Shown here piece after piece: positions 37,301 through 50,000 of a stretch of DNA of 64,000 bases. The stretch spans positions 4,068,679 to 4,132,678 of the forward strand of contig NC_081337.1 in NCBI RefSeq assembly GCF_022539665.2. The letters are read 5' to 3'. The notes beneath the pieces are model-generated. The model ran no database searches. It saw only the letters and a program-made list of their open reading frames with translations, and was not told where the DNA came from. Made by a program: the position numbers and the translations under genes. Source of the DNA: Daphnia carinata. Lineage: Eukaryota > Arthropoda > Branchiopoda > Diplostraca > Daphniidae. Each line of letters starts with the position of its first letter. Position 1 is the first letter of the stretch.

Positions 37301-40300
37301 GCTGCCATAAACTACCGAATTATTGTCACAGGGAAAGGGGAAAAAAAAAAAGAAAAATCAGTTGCACGTACACGATCAGTCAAAATGATCAGAACATGTG
37401 ACTGAGGCAGAAGAACAAAATATACGTATATAGGCCGGAACAATTGATGAAGGATAACTGACTCGATACATCACCATGTCCTGACTTTTCTTTTCTTTTC
37501 CAAAAGAAAAAAGCGGGGGGTCTTTTTCGCTTCACAGATCTTTTCTTTCTCGCATAATCCACTCGCTTGTGTTTTTTCCTTTTCGAAAAAAAAAAACTTT
37601 CCCTTATTTGTTTTGTGTGTAGTTTTGTTTTCCTTTATTCTACACCATCAAGTTGACGTGTCTTTGGGTCCCGTTCGAAAGTTCTCTGTCTACGCTAGTA
37701 CATCATCGATCATCGCTCCTCCTTTGAGGACAAAAGACCCCCAAAAATTTAGAAACGACAGTTCCTAGCACGAAAAAAAGGCCACATCAATTCTGTCGGG
37801 AAAAATCATTTTCAACGACCAATATCCCGAACGAAAGCGGACACGATTACGCAGACGTTATAAAAAAAAACGAAAAGAATTCAATTAAATAAATAGGGAA
37901 TACCGACTAACGCGAGCCTGACATTAAAAATATTAAAAAAAAAACGCTGAAATCGTGTGCTATTGGTTGGATGATGACATCGTCCCCATATGTAAATATT
38001 GACACATATGCCACAGAGGCCCGTGGGATTATGCTTGCATATTGGATGCATCTATCGATAGATGACGAGCGAAATTAAAATATAGAGGCGCATTCATCAC
38101 GCCCCTCCCTTCTCCTCCTCCCTTTTCATTTCGGTTCGATTGATTCGCTCGATACTAAAATAGCTAAATCAAACAGATTTACCTACACGCAGCCTAAATA
38201 AATAAGCATTTTTTTTATCGATATTTTCGATTTCTAGCGAATCAAATGCAATTTTGTTTTTTTCAGCGTCTCTCTGCGATCGGTGATGTACAAAGCTAAT
38301 CAATTTCACTGAAATTGGCTGGTGTGTGTATATATATGCTGCATACACATAGTTGTTTACCCGATTATCGAGGAGAACTTCTGGCTGGTCGGCGACGCCT
38401 TTATACCAGAGCAGCCACATGGCGTTGTTGATGATGAATGAGGCGAACAGGTTGCGATGGATGTAAATCCTCGTACACTTCAAATTCTGCCTGAAAAAAA
38501 AAAATAGAACATTGGCCCGGCAGTTTTGCATAAATAGCAAATCATTACGAAGAACATGATTAACATTTGTTTAGATATAGAGGACGTCTATATAACGTAC
38601 CGCAAAAAAAAACAGGGTGCTGGGTTTTTTTTATAAAGGGAGTGTCGCGTTTGTTATCAATTCATCGAGACATTTAATGATGGCACTTACCGGAAACCGA
38701 TCAGAATGGCAAGCGAAATGACGAGAGCAATCAGCGAAACGGAGTAACCGGCGATGTAGACGTTAACGATGGCTTGCCTCATCTGCAACAAAAGAAGAAA
38801 CATTGCCGATCTTTTATTTCCGACTTGATGTCTTTCTTGTTTCGATATTGATGAGCGTCACATACAAGCTCTTTGCCGCAAAGTCATTAGCACAACGAGA
38901 AGGGAAAAATAAGAAATGAATAAATATATAAAACTATTTCCCATTCTGTTCTGTAGGCTACATCGATCATTGCGTCACTCGCCATCGAAGTCTTTTTTTT
39001 TTTCCCGCTCATTTCTCCAGCTACTCCAGCCCTTTTTTTTTCTTTTTGGCTGATTTGTTTCGCGGCTGTTGCGCAATTTTTCTTCCTTTTTTTCGCATCC
39101 CCTGCGGCAAGCAATTGAGCGTGATACATCATTCACGCTTATACTATGCTACACGCTCTATCTCTTTATAAGAAAACAGAGAAACTCTTTGTTGATGGCC
39201 ATCATATAAATCAAGGCGAATGATTTATTTTTCTCTCGTTTTCTTTCTTTATTATTTTTTATATTTTGTCAGCATTTTTGATTACCGTTCGTCCATATAG
39301 CCCGAAGTGCGATGATGAACATTGTCTTTGGCTTATAAAAAGAAAATGTAGCGGTATGATATATATATATATATATATACAGTATATCGAGAAGTGAATT
39401 CGATTAGAGGTGTCCTCTCGGACGAGAAAAGACGTTGGCAACAGGCCCACGCGGATGTCCCGGAAAAGTTGGGTAAAATCTCTCATGTACTAAGCGCAGC
39501 TTTCGGACGGACGCAACCCCCATCCATTATAAACATAGACATTTACTTCGTTTTTTTTTTTGTCTTATCAGTGAGTGACGAACGACTGAGTGGTAACGCG
39601 ATCGATGATCCAACCGTGCACATTACCTTCACACCCAGCCCTGTCACGAATTCTGTAGAGTACAGGACTTGTGTCTATAGCTGCTTTTCAAGAGGTTCGT
39701 CTATAATTACAGATGTTACCAAAACAGCCTGGACTATGCAGTTAGACAGAATCAATAGAAAATTGCATTAAAATCTGTTGTTCACTTTGATTTTGATACG
39801 AGCGAAACGCGAAATTGCGTCTGGTGCTATTTCCTTGTATCTAGTTCCAAAACTGAGACGCTCTCTAAATAAACACGAACGCCATCTGAGTGTTGTGTTG
39901 CTTTATTTCCTCCCGAATCCCAACAGAGATCACATCAGTAATAATTATTCACTCCAAAATCTTGTCGAAAAAACAAAACAAAAAAGAAATGTTATGACAT
40001 AGCGTACCTCTAGATCTTCGACGTCGACGCAAGTTGTGTAGTTCGACCAAATTAGGTTGGATTGCGGATGCCGAAACCAGGTGCCCTCCTCAGTGCACAC
40101 TTTGTGCGCCATTCCTGTTTGATTAAGCGCTCATTAATCACTCTCTCCGTGTTTCGCGGCACTCGTCACGTTTCAAAAGAATTATTCAGCTAAAAAACAG
40201 GGGATCCCAAATTCGACTATTACTCTCCAATATCCCGCGTTATAGTTCAAAAGATCCCCAGTCATTGCAGGATACAGCGATCGAGTGCAGTTGGCATAGA

Positions 40301-41011
40301 TACGTAATTCAAAAACGTCCGCCATCATTCAACAATTTAGCTATTTTGAATGGCTTCCCGTCCAGCACTCGTAATTCCGAGTGATGAATACCGATGGCGA
40401 ACTACGTGCTCCTCATCTCCTTCTACTCCCCACCCCTCCCAATCTTGTTATCCAAGTTTATGTGACCCCCATACCTTCTTATCCCGCTGTGTCAATCAAT
40501 CATTCGCGGGATCATTCGCCGATGTTTTCAGCGCACAAAACAAAACGGAAATAGACAACATTCAGAAATGAATAGAGCCTCATCTTACTCTGCGGATCGA
40601 AGCCGGTGATGAAATACGGGCACGGCGCTACCGAAATCCGGCCAGCGGGGGTAGCATTCCAGCAAGACCATCCATCGAACGTAGGCGGACAATAAAGCTC
40701 TGCAAATTTCATTTTTTTTTTTTTTAAATATGCATAATTATTCATTAAACCCCTAAAATTTGAATTTCTGTTTTTTTTTTTCCGGCGTACTACAGCTTCT
40801 CGAGAACTGCAACGGAGAATGTAAATGTCCACTGATTGGAACTCACCTTCAGAAGACTCGTTGTAATTGGCCATGAGTCTTTCGCAATCTTCTCGAATCT
40901 TCCACATCATGTCGGGCACCATGCCCGCGCTGTAGACCGAATTTTCTTCCTCGTCCGTGTGGTTGTGCGCGTGCCGAATGATTTCGGCATCCATCACATT
41001 GCTTGATGAAT
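28372..41011 (-). CDS. Dh31-R: DH31 (calcitonin-like diuretic hormone) receptor, class B GPCR, 5' end missing
   Basis: Ten exons in order: 40847-41011, 40589-40699, 40008-40114, 38691-38782, 38361-38490, 36492-36712, 34986-35315, 30125-30165, 29974-30056, 28372-28527. Phases agree and give 477 residues to the stop; the upstream signal-peptide exon was not found. The ectodomain carries the six hormone-binding-domain cysteines (DC, YC, SC, PC, VC, TC) and several N-glycosylation sites. TM1 is near [17 protein letters not shown]3 has [15 protein letters not shown]4 [10 protein letters not shown]5 ends [12 protein letters not shown]6 [13 protein letters not shown], and TM7 runs to FCFCNGEV. These match the calcitonin/DH31 receptor group more closely than DH44 or PDF receptors. 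It should be a plasma-membrane receptor coupled to cAMP, linked to fluid secretion and gut activity in arthropods. The loop between TM5 and TM6 is unusually long. Confidence 0.92.
30166..34985 (-). other. Large intron of the DH31 receptor gene
   Basis: A 4.8-kb intron separates the TM5 and TM6 exons. It contains T runs (22 T at 31427-31448), a 15-G tract at 33294-33308 and TA-rich stretches. No nested gene was identified on either strand. Confidence 0.7.
33294..33308 (+). repeat. G15 homopolymer
   Basis: Fifteen consecutive G within a DH31 receptor intron. Similar tracts lie at 35745-35759 (15 G), 37096-37109 (14 G) and 44867-44878 (12 G). Confidence 0.95.
39359..39379. repeat. (AT)n microsatellite inside a DH31 receptor intron
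   Basis: About ten AT dinucleotides between the exons at 38691-38782 and 40008-40114. Confidence 0.9.
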
Positions 41012-44000
41012 CTGAAATTTCCATCAAGATCAGCGTCAGCCCACCTTGTTAACGGTGCCTCGGTTATTTCGGTCCGCTAGTCCGCCCTCAGGATTTTTTT
41101 TTTTAAACTCCGTCCTAATTTAAAAAAAAACATTTTTCTTTTTTTATAGTTTAACTGTTTTCTCAGCGTCCATCGTTAATAATAATTTTAAAAAAATGAG
41201 AATACATGCACACGGCCAGGATTTTTTTTTTTTTTAGTTCGACAGGCTCGCAAATTTAGAACTAAAACAGCCCGTGGCGCTTCCGGTCGTTAGTGCCGTC
41301 AACGCCACTTAGTTTTTTATAGATATTACAGAAATATATACAACGCACAGGTGAGGTCCAAATCGAAAATCATCACACATTTCGTAAATGCGTAGCTGCG
41401 TTCTAACAGCTTCGCCAATATGAAAAATCTATGTTCAATTTATTTCAATTTATTCAACGCCACCAAAAAATATTTTTCTATTTAAAAAATAAATACATTA
41501 GACGTAGTATATATAAGGGTAATCCTTATAAGTGATATCGAACTACCATTGCCCTAGGAACAGCACGAAAAAAGAAAATCATTATTTTTTTTTTAAAGAA
41601 GAAGGCAAAAACTGTTATTTCAGTTGGCGTGCAAACACAACGAGACGTCAAATGGCTCTGCCATGGCGACCTGTAACGATCTTTATGATGCCTACCGATG
41701 CCTTTTTTTTACGAGCAGGTGTCTTATAAAGTCTTCGCCTAGAGGCACGAGCCTACACGATTGCCGGTAAGCCGTTCGCTTTTCGATCATAAACGAAGGA
41801 TCGAAAATGCGTAGACATTTGCCTCCAAGCCCGCACCCCTATATAGTTTGGGAACGGTGCCAATGCTCACACACACACATCAGCCATCCGTTAAACGTAA
41901 TATTAAAAACAATATCAAAAGAGGGTGAAAGAAAAAAATAAATAAATAAAATAAACGCTGTTGCGTATGGATGCTCTTTTTTCACGCTTGGTTGCCTATG
42001 CGCGTGATACGGCCGTTTCTTTTCTAGTTGTCTTTTGTTTTGTTCTTGCCTCCCATCCCTTACTTGGCCGTGACTATACAATGGGAATAGACGCACTCTC
42101 TCTGTAGTTGGCTATCATATTGCGCACGTATCCGCACCGCCCGTCTCAATGGTGGACACGAGTCGATGGCGAGTGTCCCTTCTCCTTTCAGGCACTGATA
42201 AAAATATCGAATTGAGAGAGCTGATGGAAAGTATTATGAAGCACTTTGATGCGAAGAAGCGGCACACAAGAGTGAGAGACGCGAATACGTTCTTCTCGAA
42301 GAGCAAAGAGCGAAGGAAAGCCTGATAACATAAGAGGATGACCGAAAAGAGAGAATACAATAGAGGCAAAAAGAAATATATGTAGGCCATCATATGTCGA
42401 TCGAATAGAGACGCATAAATGGCTAGTTCGAATAGAAGACGAAGAAAAATCGAACGGCTTGTGAATGTATTTTACTTCAACACAAAGCTAAAGTTGAAAA
42501 AGTAGTCTGTCATAGACAGAGTGGATAGCGTATAGGCTTGGTGTATACGGTGCGCTATCTTTTATTTTTATTTATTTATTTCTTGTTACATATACGCTTA
42601 GCCATTCCCTCTTTTTTCTATTTTGAATGTCGTGTACTTTCAGTGACTTTCTTATCCCAGGTATCATATCTTAACGTGCTTGCGTGATTTATTGATTTAG
42701 CGTGTGGTATCGAGATTTTTTTGCATATCGAATGAAGTGCCTTGGCGATGGACCAAAATCAAAACAGGTGATATGCTTTTTTTGTTATTTGTTTCTATTA
42801 CGTAGCTTTTATTTTTTTCGCATCCTACAAGAACGGGCCTTCCTTTTTTTTTCCATGACACTTACGATCGGCCAAAACGCCGTAAATAGAAATAAAAATA
42901 GCGATCGATAGCTCAACATACGAGACATCAATTTTAAAAGGAAAAAAGAAAAACGAATAAATACTGAGCAAAGAAAAATAATTGGTGGCACAACAGACTT
43001 GTATGCCTCTTTTTCGGATCACCCTCTTTTCTCAATGCCTCATATTTAAAAGCCTATTTCTTCTTTAGCTTCTCTACCGCGCATTTGCCTACAAAAAAAA
43101 ATGGCGTACATGATGGATATAAATGCGTCCTGTGATTGCTGTCTTTTCTCAGAACATCTCACGCGTCGAAACAAGCATGTAGCATCGCGCTTCTTCTCGT
43201 CTTGATGGCGAAGAAAAATCAATCACGATTGCCAATCTCCCGCCTATTGCCTCAACATCGCAACGCTAAGAACCTTGAGACATTGGTTTCAATTCGTCCC
43301 TGTGTGATGGCTCTTATTTCACGCAAAGTTTTCTTGGAAACATGTCGGTATAGAATTTATTTTCTCGTGTCAACCGTCGAGAAGGTAAACACAACAACCG
43401 CGGATTGCGAATGAATGAAATACGTGAGGCAGTTGGTTAAAGTGAACAGAAACAAAACAAAAACATGGTGGAATGCGGACATACGACCGTCCATTACACT
43501 CGCTATAGAAATGCGGAATGCACGATGGGGTTAATTAGTTTACCGAACGTTGTGCTTCTTCTATATTTTTATTTCGTTTACGATACCTAATTGCGCTCTT
43601 GTTTTACGGGAAATAAGCTATTTAAAAAAAAAAACGTCACTGAATTCTTGTTTTGCCTTAATTTTTCTCCCGTTGTTTTACGTTTAGCTTCTCCCGGGCG
43701 AGCCCGTGTTTAGCACTCAGAATTTTATTCTTCCTTTCATCTTTATTTTATTTTTTTAAAGGCATTCCGGGTGATCTAATATAAAAACGTAGAACGCAAT
43801 ATGGAGGGTCTGAGCGTTTGCGGAAAACCCAATTGCTCTCGCAAAAGAAGTGTTGCATATTTTGTTGTTGCCTGATGATGACACGGTGAAACGCTAAAAG
43901 GCAGAATTGAGTTAGAAATTTAATATAGTGTAGGTCTATGTCTATTTTGTTTTTCTCGTACGCTCACAGCCTTTTTAATTCTTTAACTTTTTATTGAATT

Positions 44001-47000
44001 TTTTTTCTTTTCCTTCCAACTGTGTTTGTTTGTTTTCTGTCGGTTTGTTTTCCTTTTCCGTCTGTTGTGCTTTCTTATTATCTCCAATTTTCCGAGATTT
44101 CACTGCATCACTGAACTTTGGAGCCTCGGCTGTAATCAACTCCCCCATTGCTCAATTTGGCAAAAAAATAAAAGAGCAGGCCTTCTAAATCCCGTATCTG
44201 CGGAGTTGCATTTTAGCGTGCTGTACTAATGCTACGGCAAATCACGCTTTAAAAAAAACAGCTAGGGTAAAGACCGCATCGTCCATTAGTAGTTGGTACT
44301 ATGGGCTTGTAACACACAGCAAATCTAGGCGCGAGTTAGAAGTGAATGATTTACAGGAGAACGCCGTTTTGCACTCAGACGCAGTCATTTGTTGATTGGG
44401 TTCAGAAATAATTATTTCTCATCTACCTAAGTATCCGTACGTTACATAAACTTGACATCACGATTTGTACAGTGGAAAATATGGCAAAGGTATAGTCTAT
44501 ATTGGACTGGAGAAACCTGTAAATGCCCGTATTTGGGACGAGTTTTAGTCGTGGCAACGGGTTGGAAAAATCCTTCTTTAGATTGCCCAGTATGATCGCA
44601 GTCTAATCGAAACACATTGGGCACAAACAATGCAAGTGAAGCTAAAAAAGAAAAAAAGACGTTAAAAATTATTGCTAGTGTCGCTCATCATGGACCTACG
44701 CGCTTACGACGGAAGCATTGTACGGCCAAACGAAAATAAAAGACGAGGAAGATATGTTGGCAAAGATCCAACTAACAACAAGAAGAGCATAGTAAGAATA
44801 ACAAAATAAAAGAGTAAACAACAAAGACGAGAAGCAGCCCACTGATTAAATTACTTCATTTTATTTGGGGGGGGGGGGTTCATCAGGATACAGACTAGTA
44901 CTTTATCAGCGATACGTTCTATATATGGGTTAAGGTCATGCTATACCAAGCACCGATCGCCAATAAGCTTCGTGACGAGAACATGGCATTAATAAGTATC
45001 TTAAAAAAAAACAATTTGCTCGCGTGTTCCAACACAAGTATTGCATTCAAATCCAGGAAGATTTCGAACACGGGCCATTATGTATTGATGGTTGTAGCAA
45101 TCAATGAATTCGACAAAGAAACGCGCCAATCAATCGAAATAGGAGGCAAAAAGAAAATGAATTACCATAGAAAAAAGAATCACGTGTAATGTCAGCTCGT
45201 TCCCGAACGAAAAATCAGTTTCGAAGAGTGTACAGCATGCCGTGAATTTATGCGCGGCACGCGGTACTCGTCGCGCGTGCCGCCACTCGCTAATCTGACG
45301 CACTCACTCCCACCGGGGAGGAGGATTTAACATTTGCATATTTGCCCTCCTTCCCCTCTATCTTATTCTTATTCACTTTTGCCTTTTTTTTTCTTTTTCT
45401 ATCTTATCCCACGAGCAAACCTTTTACCCGTAAATGGGCTAATATCAAGAATAGGAAAGGCAAAAGAAAAAAAAAAAAAAATGGCATAACATCCGCAATA
45501 TGCCAATAGGAAAGCCACGAAGTGAGGCAACCCGGAAAGAAGAAATCAGGCAATCAATCAGCCATAAGCGAGCCGCCGAATTCAAACGTCTACGTTTTGC
45601 TGCCGATGTGTTCTCGGAAAGTTGCGGGATGAGTGATAATGACGAAAAGGAGGCTTGTCAACTTGATAGGCTTCTTTAAAAAAAAAAAAAAAATGCCACC
45701 CTCGGCGTCTTTTAGTTGATTGCCACTCTTCAAACTCCCGATGCTGTTAGGGCATTATTCTTCTCGTTCCCTTCCATTTTAGGAAGAAAAAAAAAACTGG
45801 CCGACAAGGAGGAGAGTCGCTTTAACCTCGATAACTCATGATCTTGTAACTATGTAAGCTACGTATGAGATTTATGGATGCGCCTAGCCACGAGTCATCA
45901 AAGCGCAGATATCAATCTGAACAATTTCTTTTGTGAATGTCGACTTTCGACTTTCTTTTTTTGATTGAAAAGATTCCGATGAGATGCCGCCCCAATAATG
46001 AAGAAGACCATCGTCGGGAAATCATTAGTTCCTGCGCTAGCATATGGATTTATTCATCGCGTTTCGATCGATTCTTTCGGCGGCCGCCAAACGTTTTCTA
46101 TACAGCTCAAGTGAATAACATTGAAACGATCAAAAATGTTCTCCTTCAAGTTGTGGATGACAAAAATTAGAGCAACCCACGCGCCTATGGGTCGGTCGAA
46201 ACGTCTTCAACTTTGCTATGCGCGAGCTAATTCTTTCACCTAGAAGACATTTTCTTCTTTAAATTGTTCATCATATCTATGGAAAACAGCAAGAGGATCA
46301 GCCTTTGCTGAGCTGTAGCTTCAATGAGGTAATCGCATTAAAAAGCGAGCTAAAAACAGGAAGCTCTATCGTTCAATAAATGAGCCCGTAAAATTCTATA
46401 ATATTCAAGCAGGTAATACGTTCGCTTTTAACCCGGTTAGAGGCGTGCATGGCCAAATAATAAATGAACGCCAAACATCGTCCTTTGCATTTCAAATGAA
46501 AGGCAGATAAGAACTAAAAATCCGTCTTGAGGTTTTCCATCTTACCGTCTCTGTAATATGATTTCCTTAAGCTTTCCTTTTCAAAATTGGATGTCCAATT
46601 CACCGTTAATGCAGTTGAAAAAAAAACTGATTGCAGTCCGACAGCTGAGGACTATAGACACGATCACTGTTAAGATCAGGTCACAAATGTCTAAAAATAA
46701 TATTTCAGAAACCGGCCACTTTTCTCTTCAAGATTTCAATAGCGCCGAATTCCTTCTCCTTTTTTTTTTCTCTTTCTTCTGTGTCAAACAAGATAATTAA
46801 TAACTTCCCACCAGTGAAAGATAAAAACGCAGAGCCGCACGCGCGCGCGCGCAGGCAAAATACGCGTACGAAGGGGGAGAGAGATGCGCGCAACACGATC
46901 TTCGTTCGGGACCCCGAATGAGACTGCAGACGAGCCTCGTTGCGACCAATGTTCATATACGCTTCCATGTATGTGTCTGTCTATACATACTACTACCCAC

Positions 47001-50000
47001 TGTTGTTTTGTTCCGCTTGCTGTTCTTAGTAAAAACAAGGTATATACAGCACCGGTGCGTGAAAAAAAAAAGGGGGCTCCCAGCGAGAGTGGAATTTTTC
47101 GCTGGACTCCCCCTTTTTTTTTGTTTTGCCTTCGACCTGTCAGCTGTTGGCAATGAAGAAAAGCAATGAAGAATATAAAAAAAAAAAAAAAAGAAAGTGG
47201 GTTGGTCCTAGCGATGTGAAAGAATCAGGCGGCCAACTGCGTCAAGATGACCCAGGGTTAAAAAAACGTTGGCGGTATCTTTTTACGTTGCTCTCCATAT
47301 AGCTTTTTGCGGATCAAGACGGGCCGCCAAGTGCTTTCACTCCAGATACACCCACGAGACTTGTCCACGTCGTTCACGATCCCCACTGCGCCTCAAACTG
47401 TTGTACAGTCAAATGAAATGACTCCTTTTCGTGATACGCGCGCACCCCTATTTATATTTGATGACGATCTTAATGTCCATTCTTTTTTTTTTTTTGGCAT
47501 ATGTTTTGCTTCATTTATTATCTTCCGTTAAAAGTACCTGTGACGCACTTGAATGCTTAAAATCACGACGAGCTTCAAATGAAATAAGGCCAAAATGCAA
47601 TATGCAGCGTTAAGTGATAGAGACAGATGACCAAAATAGAATTTTCTATTCAAGAGAGTCAAAGTTCGGCTGTAGGCGTGTCGAAGCACAGAGGTGCACC
47701 TTGAAATCTATAAGACCTCGTCGCTGTGTGCAGAGAACGTTGCACCCGCAGTCTTGCGGTTTTTCCCATTTTTCTCGTTTAAATTTTTTTTTTATTCTTT
47801 TTTCTTCTACTCGTTTTGAAGACCTTCCCTGCCGTTCTTCCCTTTCTCGGTTCGTGCTGCTCAGTTGTTCGACGCCATTTGGGGCAGGCCAAAACTCTGA
47901 CGAGATGTTGCGTGATGCCAGCCGCGTGCTTGATGATGGTGCAGTAATGAGGGGAAGAAACATGTCCTAAATCTGCCGTGCCCGCCGGTGACCAATAAAG
48001 TTTTGCACACACACACACACACACACACAGAACAGAAGCACATCCATAGACACACGCAACAAAAGCCAGAAGCAAACCCATCATTATCAAAGGCAGCAGC
48101 ATTCAAAATTGCACGATTCTTCGCCTCGTCGTCTTGCGTCCAGTTTTTAACATCAGCCAGACTTCCCTTCATTTTCATTTTGTTTTGATTTGCTATTTGC
48201 GTAAAAAAAATATGAGAAACACGTGTGGACGCGATTTCTATGTTTTCCATTTGTTATTCCATAACGGAACGTAGGCTAGACATGATTTAACGTCCTTGGC
48301 TTTGGGTTCATCACCATCAACGTAGCGAATATTATAAATATTTAACAGCTTTGCAAACCCATAATTTTATTGATTAATTAAAACACGTGGTAGTTCATCA
48401 CAAGCTGCTGTGCTACGAGGACGTAGGCGTACACGAACTTCAATGCATTTGGGTTATACCCGAGTGGTGTACTTGCCAGACGACACACCTAGGCCATCGC
48501 AAAAAGAAAACAAAATTTAATCGATCCCTACAAAGTTCGTTAATGAGCTGCTACAACTACAACGTCTATATGTCGCTCACTAGTCGAGTTCAACTCCGCA
48601 AAAAAAAAAAATGTGTGTCTCTATACTACCGTCATCAACTTCCTATACGTTACATGGGTGCATCTTCCCCTTTCTTTTTTTCTTTCAAACTTCAACATTT
48701 GATTGATGTCGTTTCATCGAATTCCTAATGCTGTGAATTACGGAAATGGAATGGGGGCCCAAAGGCAAAGATAGAAAGGTATAGGCCAAGAATAAATTAA
48801 CTACGAGAAACGTTATGGAAAAGGGCTAGTTTCTCATTAGCAAAACAACCGCGACAAGGCTGTCAGATGCATTGACTGGCCGCTTGTGATCTCAGAACTG
48901 GAAAGCGAAGACCGTTGTACCCGGTACGTTTTTGAACAGCAGTCGCCACCAGCCGCACGCAATCAATCACGCTCCACACGCAAACACCAAAACATATGAG
49001 GAGGGACTAAAGCCCAGGCTCGTGAAAGACAGTAAGAGGTAAAAGTTCAAACGGAAAATATAATACCCACAAGCACGAAGATGAGCTTCGTTTCCGTTTC
49101 TCCAAATACACAAACAACAGCACTGACAGGCGGCTTGTAATCCAGCTGTGTATATGCGGCCATCTCTTTTGCACATCACGAAACAAACTTTTAAAAGCAG
49201 TCAGATGTGTGTCGGTACCGCAATGTCAAAGCCAACCAATGAAACGTCCACGAAAATCCACTGAAACATGTGCACGAGTCATCAACGTTGGACCACGTCG
49301 TTAATCGTGTAAGAAAACGGGGGAAATATTGTCACCTACAAATTGAAACGTCACGTAATCTAAGGGCTTAAAACAATTCGAAATGTTGGCCTATCCAAAC
49401 CGGTCGTGAGTGCACTAATAATTTAAACGCAACTTCAAAACTGATTTCAGTGATTTGAAATCCATGTTGGACATAAACCTATCATTTACACGAAATTAGC
49501 GTTCGCTAGTGTGAAGTGATTTAGTAGTAATCACATCCCTATTCGTAGACACGTTTCTTTGCTGATCGTGATGAAGCTTTCGAGCCGAATATGGGAAGTG
49601 CATCCTTTTTGCCAGAACACAAGTTCGAGTTGACCCCCAGCCAGCCATACTCTCCACCTCCCGAAAATTATTAGTTTTTTTTTTTAAAGAGTATGTATAC
49701 GCTGGCAGTCGATTACTCTTCTATTTCTTATGGTTACTGCCTTACTGGAAATAGGCGAGTCCAAATGTTTTTAAAACGATAAATGTTCTGTTGGTACTAG
49801 ACAAAATGGGACGGCATGAACGGGACCATGATGGATGGATTATCTGTTGAACCCAAGTTTATACTCGTAGAGGGTATGCCAATATAATGACAGAGCAGCA
49901 GGTTTTTAAAATAGGACTTTTTCAGTTCGTTGAGGCTGAATATTGGCAGCCCATTTATTCTTTTTTCAACCGGTGACGTTCGTACAACCCTAAATTTGTG

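Noticed and set aside
39394..39771. Plus-strand open frame of 125 codons inside the DH31 receptor gene
   Set aside because: It lies in an intron on the opposite strand next to a microsatellite, without supporting features.
47995..48102. Minus-strand frame starting with a signal-peptide-like stretch (MLLPLIMMGLLLAFVACVYG), considered as the missing first exon of the DH31 receptor
   Set aside because: It runs into the (GT)n microsatellite, has no clear phase-1 donor, and lies 7 kb away. The resemblance may be chance.
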